This document shows, piece by piece, positions 1 to 9,036 of a DNA stretch of 40,979 nt. The DNA comes from Isotricha intestinalis. Lineage: Eukaryota; Ciliophora; Litostomatea; Vestibuliferida; Isotrichidae. Position numbers and translations under genes: made by a program. Position 1 is the stretch's first letter. The number at the start of each line of letters is the position of its first letter. The notes under the pieces were generated by a model. That model was given only the letters and a program-made list of their open reading frames with translations. It was not told the DNA's origin and ran no database searches. The DNA is taken from positions 1 to 40,979 of the forward strand of contig JAJJLU010000458.1 in NCBI GenBank assembly GCA_023807065.1, written 5' to 3'.

Positions 1-42
1 CCCCAATCCCCAATCCCCAATCCCCAATCCCCAATCCCCAAT
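1..42. repeat. Telomere, six CCCCAAT repeats
   Basis: Six perfect head-to-tail copies of CCCCAAT occupy the first 42 bases, and unique A+T-rich sequence follows at once. The C-rich strand reading inward from the 5' end is the expected polarity for a chromosome end. The G-strand unit is a permutation of TTGGGGA, one base longer than the Tetrahymena-type TTGGGG. No degenerate or satellite subtelomere is visible, which is typical of ciliate macronuclear chromosomes. Confidence 0.95.
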
Positions 43-249
43 AATATTGATAAGACTTATTTAAAAAAAAAAAAAAATAATTAAATATAATGTAATAATT
101 AAATTTAAAGCTTATAAATCTATTAATAACAATTAATATTAAAAATTACTTTTTTTAAATCTAAAATAGTTTTTTTTATTTTTTAATAATAGTGGTAAAT
201 TAATTTAATAAAAGAAATTTTTGGAAAAACATAATTTGAATAATAAATT
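43..249. other. Short subtelomeric leader
   Basis: About 207 bases of very A+T-rich, non-repetitive sequence lie between the telomere and the first ATG. This stretch must hold any promoter of the bZIP gene. No recognisable element, tRNA or repeat is seen. Confidence 0.5.
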
Positions 250-1125
250 ATGGAAGAAGATTTAGAAAATGAATATTTTTATAAGAATTTTTGTATGGAG
301 AAAGAAGAAGATATTTTAAATTCTTTAAAAGAAAAAGGAAATGAAGAAGAAAAAGAAGAGGGAAAAAAATTGATTTCTCAAAAAGAAAATTTAGAAGAAA
401 ACATTTCAACAACAACAGACAAAAAAATAAAAGATAAAAAAGAAATAAGAAAAGAAAAAAATAAAGAAAGTGCAAGAAAATGTAGATTAAAAAAGAAACA
501 AGAATATAATAAACTTTTAGAAGATAATGAAAAATTAAAAAATGAATTAACTAATTTAAGAAAAAAATTAGAAAATCTTTTATGCTCAGAATGCAAGCAA
601 AACATATTAAATTCTCATTGTGAAAATTATTCAATTTCATCAAAAAATGATTATAATGAAATTAATGAAAAAAATACTTTTTTAAAGAAAAAAAGAAATG
701 CAATAATTTTTACTTCAGTAACAATATTATTTTGTATATTAATTAATTTTGCTTTTGTTCCCCAAAAAAACATTTCTTTGAGAAAATTATCTTCTTCAAT
801 ATATTCCTTTAATAACATTATTAAAAATTTCACTTATAATCAATTAACTCAAAAACCTCTTCAAGGAATTTTAATAAAAAATGGAAATGATGAAATTTTA
901 GGAAATATATCTAAAATGAATCAATTATTTATTATTGATTTAAGAGAATTATATAAAAATGAAGAAAAAAAAATAAAACAAAATAAAATATTTTTAATGA
1001 ATGAAAAGTTAAAAAAAATTACTCTTTGTTTAGAATTTGAACCTTTTTGGAAAGATATTGATAAAGAAGGAGAAAGTGGAATTGGAATGGAATTAATAAG
1101 TGAAAATATTAGTATAGATGAATAA
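250..1125 (+). CDS. Membrane-tethered bZIP transcription factor (ATF6/CREB3-like architecture)
   Basis: A 291-residue protein with an acidic, Lys-rich N-terminus (1-60), a bZIP basic region at about 62-84 containing the N-x7-R signature NKESARKCRLKKKQ, and a leucine zipper at about 86-112 (leucines near 89, 96, 103 and 110). A Lys-rich stretch then precedes one hydrophobic segment at about 151-170, followed by about 120 residues. Known ATF6, CREB3 and plant bZIP17/28 factors share this order: they sit in the ER membrane and are released by proteolysis during ER stress. The architecture is visible; the ER-stress role is inferred. It is the chromosome-terminal gene. The chosen ATG is the first in the open frame, 207 nt from the telomere. 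The stop is TAA. Confidence 0.75.
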   Translation: MEEDLENEYFYKNFCMEKEEDILNSLKEKGNEEEKEEGKKLISQKENLEENISTTTDKKIKDKKEIRKEKNKESARKCRLKKKQEYNKLLEDNEKLKNELTNLRKKLENLLCSECKQNILNSHCENYSISSKNDYNEINEKNTFLKKKRNAIIFTSVTILFCILINFAFVPQKNISLRKLSSSIYSFNNIIKNFTYNQLTQKPLQGILIKNGNDEILGNISKMNQLFIIDLRELYKNEEKKIKQNKIFLMNEKLKKITLCLEFEPFWKDIDKEGESGIGMELISENISIDE

Positions 1126-1223
1126 AAAAATATATAAATAAAAAGTTAATATATAAATAAAATTTGATGAATTTAATTTTTTAAAAAGTTAAAAGACAAA
1201 AATAAATTTTTAAAATACATAAA

Positions 1224-2492
1224 ATGAAATTTTTCCTTATATTTCTATTTTTAAAATTAATATCCTCATCTCAAATAACAATTCCTTTTAAAAAAATAAT
1301 AAAAGAAAAGTTAACAAAAAATAATTTAATGAAAAATTTAATAAATAATGATTTACAAATAGAAATAACTTTAGGAAGTCCACCTCAAAAATTTCCTGTT
1401 TTAATTAAATTAGGACATTATCCAACATTTATATTAACAACAAATTGTCCATTAAATATAAAAAAATTTAATCCTTCTCTTTCATCTACTTTTAGAGAGT
1501 TTAAAAAATTTCCAAAAAATACATATAATTTTAATTGTGATAATGCAACTTATTCAACAGATAATTTTAATTTAGGAAATGAAAAAATACTTGTTCCTAC
1601 TTTATACTTTTTAATTGCTGATAATATGACAACTGAATCATTTTTAACAAGTGGAGAATTAGGTTTAGCTTATAAACTTTTTGGTAGCGCTGAATCGTTA
1701 AATTTAATAGATCAATTAAAAAATAAGAAATTAATTGAAAATAAAGTTTTTTATTTAGATTATGATAATGAAAATGAAGGTAATTTATTTATTGGGAATT
1801 ATCCTCATTTAATAAATAAAAAAAAATATAATTATGAACAATTATATAAAGCTAAAATTTTTGAAGGAATTACTCAAAGATATTGGGATTTAAGTTTTGA
1901 ATATATTTATTCTAATAATAATATTATTGAAAAAGATGTTAATGTTCATTGTGAATATGAATTTGGTTTTATTGAAGGAACTAAAACTTATTATAATATT
2001 ATTAAACAAAGTTTTTTTGAAAAATATCTTTCAAATAAAGATTGTGTTGAAGTTGATTTAAATAATATTAATCAAAATTTTTATATTGAATGTAATAAAA
2101 ATATTAATATTAAAAACTTTCCAATTTTAAGTTTTGAAAATAAAGAATTAAAATTGAATTTTACTTTTAATTATGAAGAGTTATTTTATCAATTTGAAGA
2201 TAAATTATATTTTTTAATAGTTTTTAGAAAAAGTTCAATAAATTGGAAATTTGGAAATGTTTTCTTTAAAAAGTATCAAATATATTTTGATAGAGATAAT
2301 AAAATATTTGGTGTTTATTTAAAAAACAAATCAAATATTAATATTCCATATACAACATTTATTATTGTTATTTTAACATTAGCTTTAATAGTTTGTGGAA
2401 GTCTATTATATTATTTTATCAATTTACTAAAGAGAAAAAGAAAAATAAGAGCAAATGAATTAGAAGATAATTTTGAATATATTGCTTCATAA
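1224..2492 (+). CDS. Aspartic-protease-like type I membrane protein, catalytically dead
   Basis: A 422-residue protein with an N-terminal signal peptide (about 1-16), a pepsin-fold ectodomain and a C-terminal membrane segment (about 378-402) followed by a basic stop-transfer KRKRKIR and a short tail. The pepsin hallmark is seen at LGSPPQKFPVLI (compare LGTPPQ-F-V), but the following catalytic DTGS is KLGH at 62-65. The second lobe, where another DTGT is expected, reads CEYEFGFIEGTK at about 240-252 with no Asp-Thr-Gly. Both active-site aspartates are therefore missing, so proteolysis is unlikely. It may act as a binding or surface protein. It is co-oriented with the bZIP gene, with a 98-nt gap. 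Fold recognition is good; function is unknown. Confidence 0.75.
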   Translation: MKFFLIFLFLKLISSSQITIPFKKIIKEKLTKNNLMKNLINNDLQIEITLGSPPQKFPVLIKLGHYPTFILTTNCPLNIKKFNPSLSSTFREFKKFPKNTYNFNCDNATYSTDNFNLGNEKILVPTLYFLIADNMTTESFLTSGELGLAYKLFGSAESLNLIDQLKNKKLIENKVFYLDYDNENEGNLFIGNYPHLINKKKYNYEQLYKAKIFEGITQRYWDLSFEYIYSNNNIIEKDVNVHCEYEFGFIEGTKTYYNIIKQSFFEKYLSNKDCVEVDLNNINQNFYIECNKNINIKNFPILSFENKELKLNFTFNYEELFYQFEDKLYFLIVFRKSSINWKFGNVFFKKYQIYFDRDNKIFGVYLKNKSNINIPYTTFIIVILTLALIVCGSLLYYFINLLKRKRKIRANELEDNFEYIAS

Positions 2493-2562
2493 TGTTAAAT
2501 ATATTTAACTTAATATTCCAATAAATTAAATATTTTTAAACTCATAATAATAAAAATATTAT

Positions 2563-3564
2563 TTATTTTTTAACATATGAAGCCGATTGCCCTTTAAGCA
2601 TAGCACCCATAAGAAAATGAGGTTTATACAATTCTTCAAGATACTTAATATCATCCTCACTTAATTTAAGAGAAACACTTTTACAAATATCTTCCAACTG
2701 ACTAATTTTAGTACATCCAACAACAGGACTAGCAACAAGTTTTTTAGAGAGTAACCAAGCCATACTAACTTGAGCCATAGTAACATTTAATTTATCAGCT
2801 ACATCCTTAATTCTTTGAATAATAGGCATATCAACATCTTTTTCAGAATCATATTTAACTTTAGCAATTTTATCTTCATTAGATCTTTTTGAATTTTTAT
2901 CTTCCCACATTCTACATACTCTTCCAGCAGCTAAAGGAGAAAAAGGTGTCATTACCATTCCTTCTTCTTCTAATAATTGAGCTAATTCAATTTCATCTTC
3001 TCTATAAATAATATTATAATGATTTTGAATTGATATAAATTCTGCCCAACCATTTTTTCTTGCTATTAAATTTGCTTTTAATAATTGATAAGGAAACATT
3101 GCTGAACATCCTATATATCTAACTTTTTTTTTCTTTACTAATTCATTTAATGCTTCCATTGTTTCTTCAATTGGATGATCATAATCCCATCTATGAATTA
3201 TATATAAATCTATATAATCCATTTGTAATCTTTTTAAACTTAAATCTATTTCTCTATTAATTGCTTCTTTTGATAATTTACCCTCATTGAAAAATACTTT
3301 TGTTGCTACTATAATATCACTTCTATTTTTTACATATTTTTTAAATGAATTTCCTATGAAAATCTCACTAGTTCCTTTTCCATATCCATTTGCTGTATCA
3401 AAAAAATTGATTCCTAATTCAAGTGCTCTTTTTATTATTTCATCTGTTTGAGATTGGTTAAGAGTCCATGTGTGAAAATCAGAACTAGCTTCTCCAAATG
3501 ACATACATCCAAGACATATTTTTGATACGTTTAAATCTGATTTTCCAAGTTTTACATATTCCAT
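2563..3564 (-). CDS. Aldo-keto reductase, YajO/Tas-like, bacterial in character
   Basis: A 333-residue single-domain NAD(P)H-dependent oxidoreductase with a (beta/alpha)8 barrel. The catalytic tetrad is intact: Asp56 (FFDTAN), Tyr61, Lys89 (VATK) and His124 (IIHRWDYD). The family reduces carbonyls on small substrates, and the exact substrate cannot be read from sequence. Length and sequence (start MEYVKLGKSDLNVSKICLG, the HTWTLNQSQT segment, the SPVVG cofactor end) look like bacterial AKRs of the YajO type. It has no intron and no targeting peptide. I suspect acquisition from a bacterium, which is common in ciliates living among anaerobes, but composition is not strikingly different from its neighbours. 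It is convergent with the protease-like gene, with ends 70 nt apart. Confidence 0.9.
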   Translation of the reverse strand: MEYVKLGKSDLNVSKICLGCMSFGEASSDFHTWTLNQSQTDEIIKRALELGINFFDTANGYGKGTSEIFIGNSFKKYVKNRSDIIVATKVFFNEGKLSKEAINREIDLSLKRLQMDYIDLYIIHRWDYDHPIEETMEALNELVKKKKVRYIGCSAMFPYQLLKANLIARKNGWAEFISIQNHYNIIYREDEIELAQLLEEEGMVMTPFSPLAAGRVCRMWEDKNSKRSNEDKIAKVKYDSEKDVDMPIIQRIKDVADKLNVTMAQVSMAWLLSKKLVASPVVGCTKISQLEDICKSVSLKLSEDDIKYLEELYKPHFLMGAMLKGQSASYVKK

Positions 3565-4686
3565 TTTTTATATAGGTTTTAATATTTATTATCTGTTTTT
3601 ATATTTATTTATTTATATTTTTTTTTTCAAAGGAAGTTAAAGTTTATAATCTTTAATTATAATTCTAGTAAATATTTATTTTATTATTTTTTTTTCTTTT
3701 TAAATGAAAAAAAATAATAAATAAAAAGTTAATTATTACTTCATATTTTTCTCATAAAACTTTGTGACTGAAACAACTTTTATTTTTGTTTTAAAATCAT
3801 ATTTAAATTAGTAAGATAAGTTCATCAATAATATTATCTTCTTATTTCATATTTAAACTCTTTCTTGAATTCTTCTCAAGGACAAATAGTATAATTGTTT
3901 ATTTGTTTTGAACTAAATTTTCATAAAATATGTTGAATTTGTTAATATTTAGAATTTTTTTTTATATCGACAATGTTTAGTAACTTTATATTAATATCAT
4001 AAGGATATTTTTAGAACAATCTTTATTTTTATATATTTCTTTCTTTATGACAAAATTCATAAAAATGAATTAATAGATTATTAGTTCTATATTTTTTACA
4101 TAATTATATTAACCAAAAAATAAGAATTCATAAGCATGAGGGAATAATTTCCAAAATTTAACAGGAATATATTTGTTTTTCAAATTTAATCAGAAAATTA
4201 TTTAACTTAAACAATTGAATTTAGACTTAAGAAATATTTAGGTTATTTTAAGAATTGTATTTTTTAAGTTTAATTAATTTCACTTACTAATTCTTTCATT
4301 TCATCCCTCAAAATTAATAATAATTTCATCTATTTTTATATATTCTAATTATGAGAATTTAGATTGAATTTAATTAATTGATATTTCAATTTTTTTTAAA
4401 AAATCGTTAATTAATATAATAAATTATTTTGTTTTTATATTCTTATTATTTGAAAGTTATTAATTACATTAATTTTATATTTTTTTTATTTGTACATTGA
4501 GATAAGGAAGAATAAATAAATGAATGTATTCAAACAAATTGAAATTATTTCAAAAAAATTTATCAATGTTTAAATTTCAAATTCCAAATTATTTTTTAAA
4601 TAATTAATAAAAAATTCTTTATTTAAAGCATTCTTTATCAAAACTATAAAATAAAATAAATAAAAAAATATAAAAAAAAATAAGAA
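3565..4686. other. 1.1-kb gap, no supported gene
   Basis: A very A+T-rich spacer between the starts of the AKR and the 3' end of the Rab gene. No tRNA, rRNA, inverted repeat or tandem array was found. Parts of the minus strand around 3.75-4.2 kb read as protein-like fragments only if several TAA/TGA codons are ignored and frames are switched, which I do not count as a gene. Confidence 0.4.
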
Positions 4687-5429
4687 TTAACATTTAGCAC
4701 ATTTTTTTTTATTATCCTGAACAACTGTCTTACTTTCTCCATTAACAACAATTTCTTTTTTACCAACATTATTATTAGTTGAATATTCATTATTATTATA
4801 ATGCTCTCCTTCATTTTCAGCTTCTAATTCCTGAATAAAAATTTTTTTATCTACATCAATTTCAAAAGCTTTTATTTCAGCAATTCCAGAATAAAGCATT
4901 TTAGAAATATTATCTTTAGTTTTAGCACTAACTTCAAAAAATAATATTCCTTCTTTTTTAGCATATTCTTCTCCTTCATTTAATGAAACTTGCCTATAAA
5001 AATATATTATTATTTATACCTATTAGATAAATCATTTTTATTTCCTACTAATATAATAATTGAATCTTCTATTCTTTTTATAAAAGAAATCCATTCTGGA
5101 ATATTAGTAAATGAAGATTTATTTGATATATCATATACTAAAAAAACTATTGAAGAATTTCTTATATATGATGGTATTAAACTTTTATATTTTTCTTGTC
5201 CTGCAGAATCCCATATTTGTAGTTTAGTGCTTAATCCTTTATATCTTATATTTTTAGAACAAAAATCTACTCCTATTGATGTTTCATATGTTTCTTTAAA
5301 GGGATTATCCATTATTCTTCCTACTATTGATGTTTTTCCTACTCCTGCATCTCCTACAAATATAATCTTATGTCTTGTAACACTTACTGAATTATCTACT
5401 GAATCTTCTAGTGACTCTTGCTCAACCAT
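4687..5429 (-). CDS. Rab6-like small GTPase, two exons
   Basis: A Rab GTPase controlling vesicle traffic, by similarity the Golgi Rab6 group. Exon 1 is 5429-5020 and exon 2 is 4993-4687, joined by a 26-nt GT-AG intron; the spliced protein is 238 residues. G motifs are in order: P-loop GDAGVGKT (26-33), switch I Thr (YETSIG, about 50), WDSAGQE (73-79), NKND (about 128) and SAK (about 162). Switch II ends YKSLIPSYIR, a Rab6-type signature, and splicing restores the usual RQVS after NKNDLSN. The C-terminus KKKCAKC is a CXC double-geranylgeranylation site. Without the splice the frame stops two codons into the intron, which supports the junction. The acidic 40-residue linker before the CXC is longer than usual. 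Confidence 0.9.
4994..5019 (-). other. 26-nt spliceosomal intron in the Rab gene
   Basis: It reads GTATAAATA...TTTTTATAG on the minus strand. Removing it joins NKNDLSNR to QVSLNEGEEYAKK, as in Rab proteins, and keeps frame (410 + 307 coding nt = 239 codons). A duplicated G at the junction leaves a one-base ambiguity. The length is in the Paramecium-like ultra-short class. Confidence 0.85.
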
Positions 5430-5722
5430 TTTTTTTCCCTTTTTATAAATTTTGGAATTATGTTTTTTTTAAAAAAATTATTGAAAAATTAAAAATTTAT
5501 TTTTATATTTTATTTAAACAATTCCCTCTTTCTCAATTATTTAAAGTTTTAATTTAATATTATTATTAAAGATTTAAAACTAATTAAAAATCCTTACTTT
5601 CATTTCTTTTTAAATCAAAATAATATTCCATAATTTATATAAATTTATAATATTATTTAAATTACCTTTTAAAAACCAAACATTCTTTTATTAATCACAA
5701 AAAAAAAACTATTAAAATAGCT

Positions 5723-7924
5723 TTAAAGATCAGGTAATTCAGGAATTGTTAAAATAGTTCTATATTTTTCAGGATTAGTAGTATTTTCATTTTCAATTCT
5801 TATAATACACCAAACAATTCTTCTAATAATTTCTAGTAAAGATAACATTAAATTTTTCCATTCATCAAATTTATTTTTATTAAGTTCAATATAACTAAGT
5901 AACCAAGAAAATCTAATCAAAGTATCTAATAAAATAGCAGAATAATAGAATTTTCTAGGGTAAATAATTTTATCTCTTAATAAAAATATTTTAGCTTCAG
6001 GTCTTCCAAGACCCCAATCAACATAAACATCCCAACCTAATTGAAAAGTTGTAGCAAATAATCCAAAAACATAACATAAAGCATGAGCATAATTAGATTC
6101 TTTATTTCTTCCATAATTCCATATAAAATATATACTTAATATATTTACAATATTTTTAACTAAATTTACAAAATGAGGCCATAGAAGATGTGTATAATAA
6201 TATCTATTTAAACATTGCATAACTCTATTAATTGGGAAATAAATATTAATTATTAAACAATATATTGTATCTCTATTACAACTTGATATTCTTTTATTAT
6301 TATCTCTGCATTCTTTACATGCTAAAATACATCCTGCTAAAACAAGTGAATTTATTGGTTTTGAAAGAGAAGTTAATGTATCACCAAATAAGAAATCTCT
6401 AAATAAAACTGCTTTTTTTCCAATTGGAAATAAATTCCCAAAAAATATATGTATAATACCCATCCTAAAATGGTAATAAAAGTAATTAAAAGGCAAGAAT
6501 AAAAATAATATTAATGCACTTGTTGAAATTAATGGAAAAATATAATAAAAAGAATGACCAAATAAAGAATAATTATATGTTATTTTTGAACATATCATAA
6601 AAAAAAGCCATATTGTTAACATACATAATGAAACTTGTAAAACTTCCCAGCTTCCAATTCTCATACTTGGTTCTACTTCAAATATATAAATATAATTGAT
6701 TTTATATCTTTGTAATATTTCTAAATTTAAAGCAACTCCAAAAAAACATACTATAATACATAAAGAAAAATTAAAAGCTGGAAAAAAAGGTTTAACTGAA
6801 TTTTTCTTTTCTTTTGGATTAAAAGCTAGAAACATATAAAAAAAAATTTCAACAAATAACATTCCTAATATTAAACAAACCATTTTTTTTTGAGTTAATT
6901 GTCCTTCACCTTGTAATTTTTTTTCTAATTCTTTACCAGCTTGAATTAAATTTCCTCCTGTAATTCCATCAGCATAAAGTGCTTTAATTTTATGTCTTAA
7001 ATTAATTAATTTAGATAAATTATTAAAGAATTGAATTTGACTATCTTCTTTATGTAATAAATCTTCAATATTTTTAATATTTTTTTTATTAAAAACTTTG
7101 ATTGCTTTAAATTGAATTTTTTTAATAGCAATTAAATTAATACTATAATAAGAATGTAACCAAGAAGTAAAGTTATAAATAGTAGAAATAGCTCTTTTCA
7201 TACTTGTAGCAAAATCTAATTGAGCTCTTTCATGATTATTTAACTGAGAATTACTTTCTTCAGAACTATCATCATTTAAATTATTTTTTATTTGATTCAT
7301 TTTATAAGCAATATTTAAATATTTAGTTTCAAATTGAGAAATTTGTATAGAAAAAAATTGATCAACAATTTCAATCTTTTCTTTATAAACCTTTAAAAAA
7401 TGTTCCATTTTTAAAGTATCAGGAAGACCTTGCATTTCTTCAGTTCTTTTCATAATTTCATGTAATTTATCTTCAGTTATTGTATGTTTTTCTTCTAAAT
7501 AAACTGAATTTTCATCACTATCTTTACTTTTCTTATTTGGATTACGAGCCATTTTTATTAGATTATTAAAATTATCTATATTTATTTCTTCATCATATTT
7601 TATTGTTGAGCCTCTTCTTAATAATGCTATACTTTTTCTCCCTTTTTTTGATCTTACATTCATATTGTTATACTTTGTAAATTCATCTGAACCACCGAAT
7701 TTATTTTTTTCTAAATGATTTGTTAATTCTCCTATTGATGATAATCTTTTTGATATTCTTCCTTGTGAGGGTTTTACTGTTGTTTTTGCTGGTCTTAGTG
7801 TTAATTTTTTTTTCTTTATTTTGTTTGATATGAAATATAATATTATTTTCAATGTGTAATAATCTAAATAATATTCTTGCCATTCAGGTATTTTATAAAA
7901 TGAAAAATGTTTGGAGAACTTCAT
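5723..7924 (-). CDS. SPX-EXS phosphate exporter (XPR1/PHO1 family)
   Basis: A 733-residue protein. An SPX domain (about 1-290) starts with the canonical MKF...PEWQEYYLDYYTLK and carries Lys-rich helices that in this family bind inositol pyrophosphates to sense phosphate status. A multi-pass EXS region (about 340-725) follows, with the diagnostic WDVYVDWGL and LLRDKIIYPRKFYY segments near 635-665. Human XPR1 is about 696 residues, so the length is normal. Known members export phosphate across the plasma or endomembrane. The SPX core is interrupted by a basic, Ser-rich insert (about 40-100). No intron is needed and the stop is TAA. It has no functional link to its neighbours. Confidence 0.92.
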   Translation of the reverse strand: MKFSKHFSFYKIPEWQEYYLDYYTLKIILYFISNKIKKKKLTLRPAKTTVKPSQGRISKRLSSIGELTNHLEKNKFGGSDEFTKYNNMNVRSKKGRKSIALLRRGSTIKYDEEINIDNFNNLIKMARNPNKKSKDSDENSVYLEEKHTITEDKLHEIMKRTEEMQGLPDTLKMEHFLKVYKEKIEIVDQFFSIQISQFETKYLNIAYKMNQIKNNLNDDSSEESNSQLNNHERAQLDFATSMKRAISTIYNFTSWLHSYYSINLIAIKKIQFKAIKVFNKKNIKNIEDLLHKEDSQIQFFNNLSKLINLRHKIKALYADGITGGNLIQAGKELEKKLQGEGQLTQKKMVCLILGMLFVEIFFYMFLAFNPKEKKNSVKPFFPAFNFSLCIIVCFFGVALNLEILQRYKINYIYIFEVEPSMRIGSWEVLQVSLCMLTIWLFFMICSKITYNYSLFGHSFYYIFPLISTSALILFLFLPFNYFYYHFRMGIIHIFFGNLFPIGKKAVLFRDFLFGDTLTSLSKPINSLVLAGCILACKECRDNNKRISSCNRDTIYCLIINIYFPINRVMQCLNRYYYTHLLWPHFVNLVKNIVNILSIYFIWNYGRNKESNYAHALCYVFGLFATTFQLGWDVYVDWGLGRPEAKIFLLRDKIIYPRKFYYSAILLDTLIRFSWLLSYIELNKNKFDEWKNLMLSLLEIIRRIVWCIIRIENENTTNPEKYRTILTIPELPDL

Positions 7925-8337
7925 ATTTTTATTTGATTTTTTATTTAATTAAAAATTTAGTGAAAAAAAGTATTTTTCATAAATAAATTATATTAAAATA
8001 AAAATTTAAAAAGAATTATTTATAAAGATTGTAATATAAAATTTATAAAATAAGAATAGCAAATAAATGAATAATAATATTTTACTTAATAAATAAAAAT
8101 CAATAATTCTTATTGAAGTGAAACATAAAATTTTATAAAATAAAAGTCATATATAAATGAAGATTGAAATAAAATAAATTTATATTAAATAAAATTTATC
8201 CAAATTTTTATTTAAAAATAAATAATTTATAACAATAACAATTAAACTACACTTTAAAAATATAAAAAAAAAATAAAAAATGTAAACTTCAAGTTTTGTT
8301 TGAATAATCTAAAATATTTTATTATAGTAAACCCATT

Positions 8338-8828
8338 TAATAATCCTTAATAACTAAATATATTATATATTTTTTCAACAAAGAATTAATATTTTTATAT
8401 CTTCATATTTAATTTTTAAATAAAATTATTTTGAATCTCAAAAATAAATCTTAAGAATTAATATCTCTTCTAAAAAAGAATTTTTTATTTCTTAAGATAT
8501 ATTTTTTTATGATAAATATTATTACTTTTAATTTTTACTAATTTAGGATTAAACCTTCTAATTCATGAAAGTATTCTTCTATTGAATATTTTAATCAAAT
8601 ATATTTTTTTTTTTTCAACTTTTTCTTTTGATATTAATTTTCTCAAATTATGATTGTATTCTCTTCAACAACACTAATTTTAAAGAAATATGAGTTGATT
8701 ATTAATATAATAAATTTATTTGGATTTCTTAAAAGAAAAACAAAAAATTTAAAAAAGAAACATAATCATCTCAATCTATATATAAAATATTGTGAATATT
8801 TAATATATGCAGCTTCAGGATTTAACAT
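8338..8828 (-). pseudogene. Possible decayed gene, unknown family
   Basis: Reading leftward from an ATG at 8828, one frame runs 20 codons (MLNPEAAYIKYSQYFIYRLR) to a TGA at 8768-8766, then 40 codons to a second TGA at 8645-8643, then on with scattered stops to about 8338. It includes protein-like stretches such as KYSIEEYFHELEGLILN. The first 63 codons lack TAA and TAG, which is uncommon in DNA this A+T-rich. I cannot name a family. It could be a dead hydrophobic-protein gene or chance. The rest of the 7925-9036 gap shows nothing. Confidence 0.3.
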
Positions 8829-9036
8829 TCTTTAAGAAATTGTGAAGAAAAATTAGATTTATTGAAATGGATTTTAACTATAATTTTTTTTTGATTTTTA
8901 ATATTTTGAAAGTTTTTAAATAAATAAATAAGTTATTTTTTAATATTTAAAATGAAGATGATTGATAATTTGTTAAATAATTTTTTTGTCATTTCCCTAA
9001 AAAAGAATTTTTAAATTCGTTGATTGTAAATAAAAT

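Noticed and set aside
3720..4200. Minus-strand fragments such as EEFKKEFKYEIRR and KVVSVTKFYEKNMK suggesting a dead gene
   Set aside because: Two or three frames look equally protein-like only when many TAA/TGA codons are ignored. In DNA this A+T-rich that is expected by chance, and no family is recognised.
5430..5722. Possible tRNA or snRNA in the short gaps
   Set aside because: No T-loop GTTCGAATC-type box, cloverleaf or Sm site was seen here or in other gaps; all are near-pure A/T.
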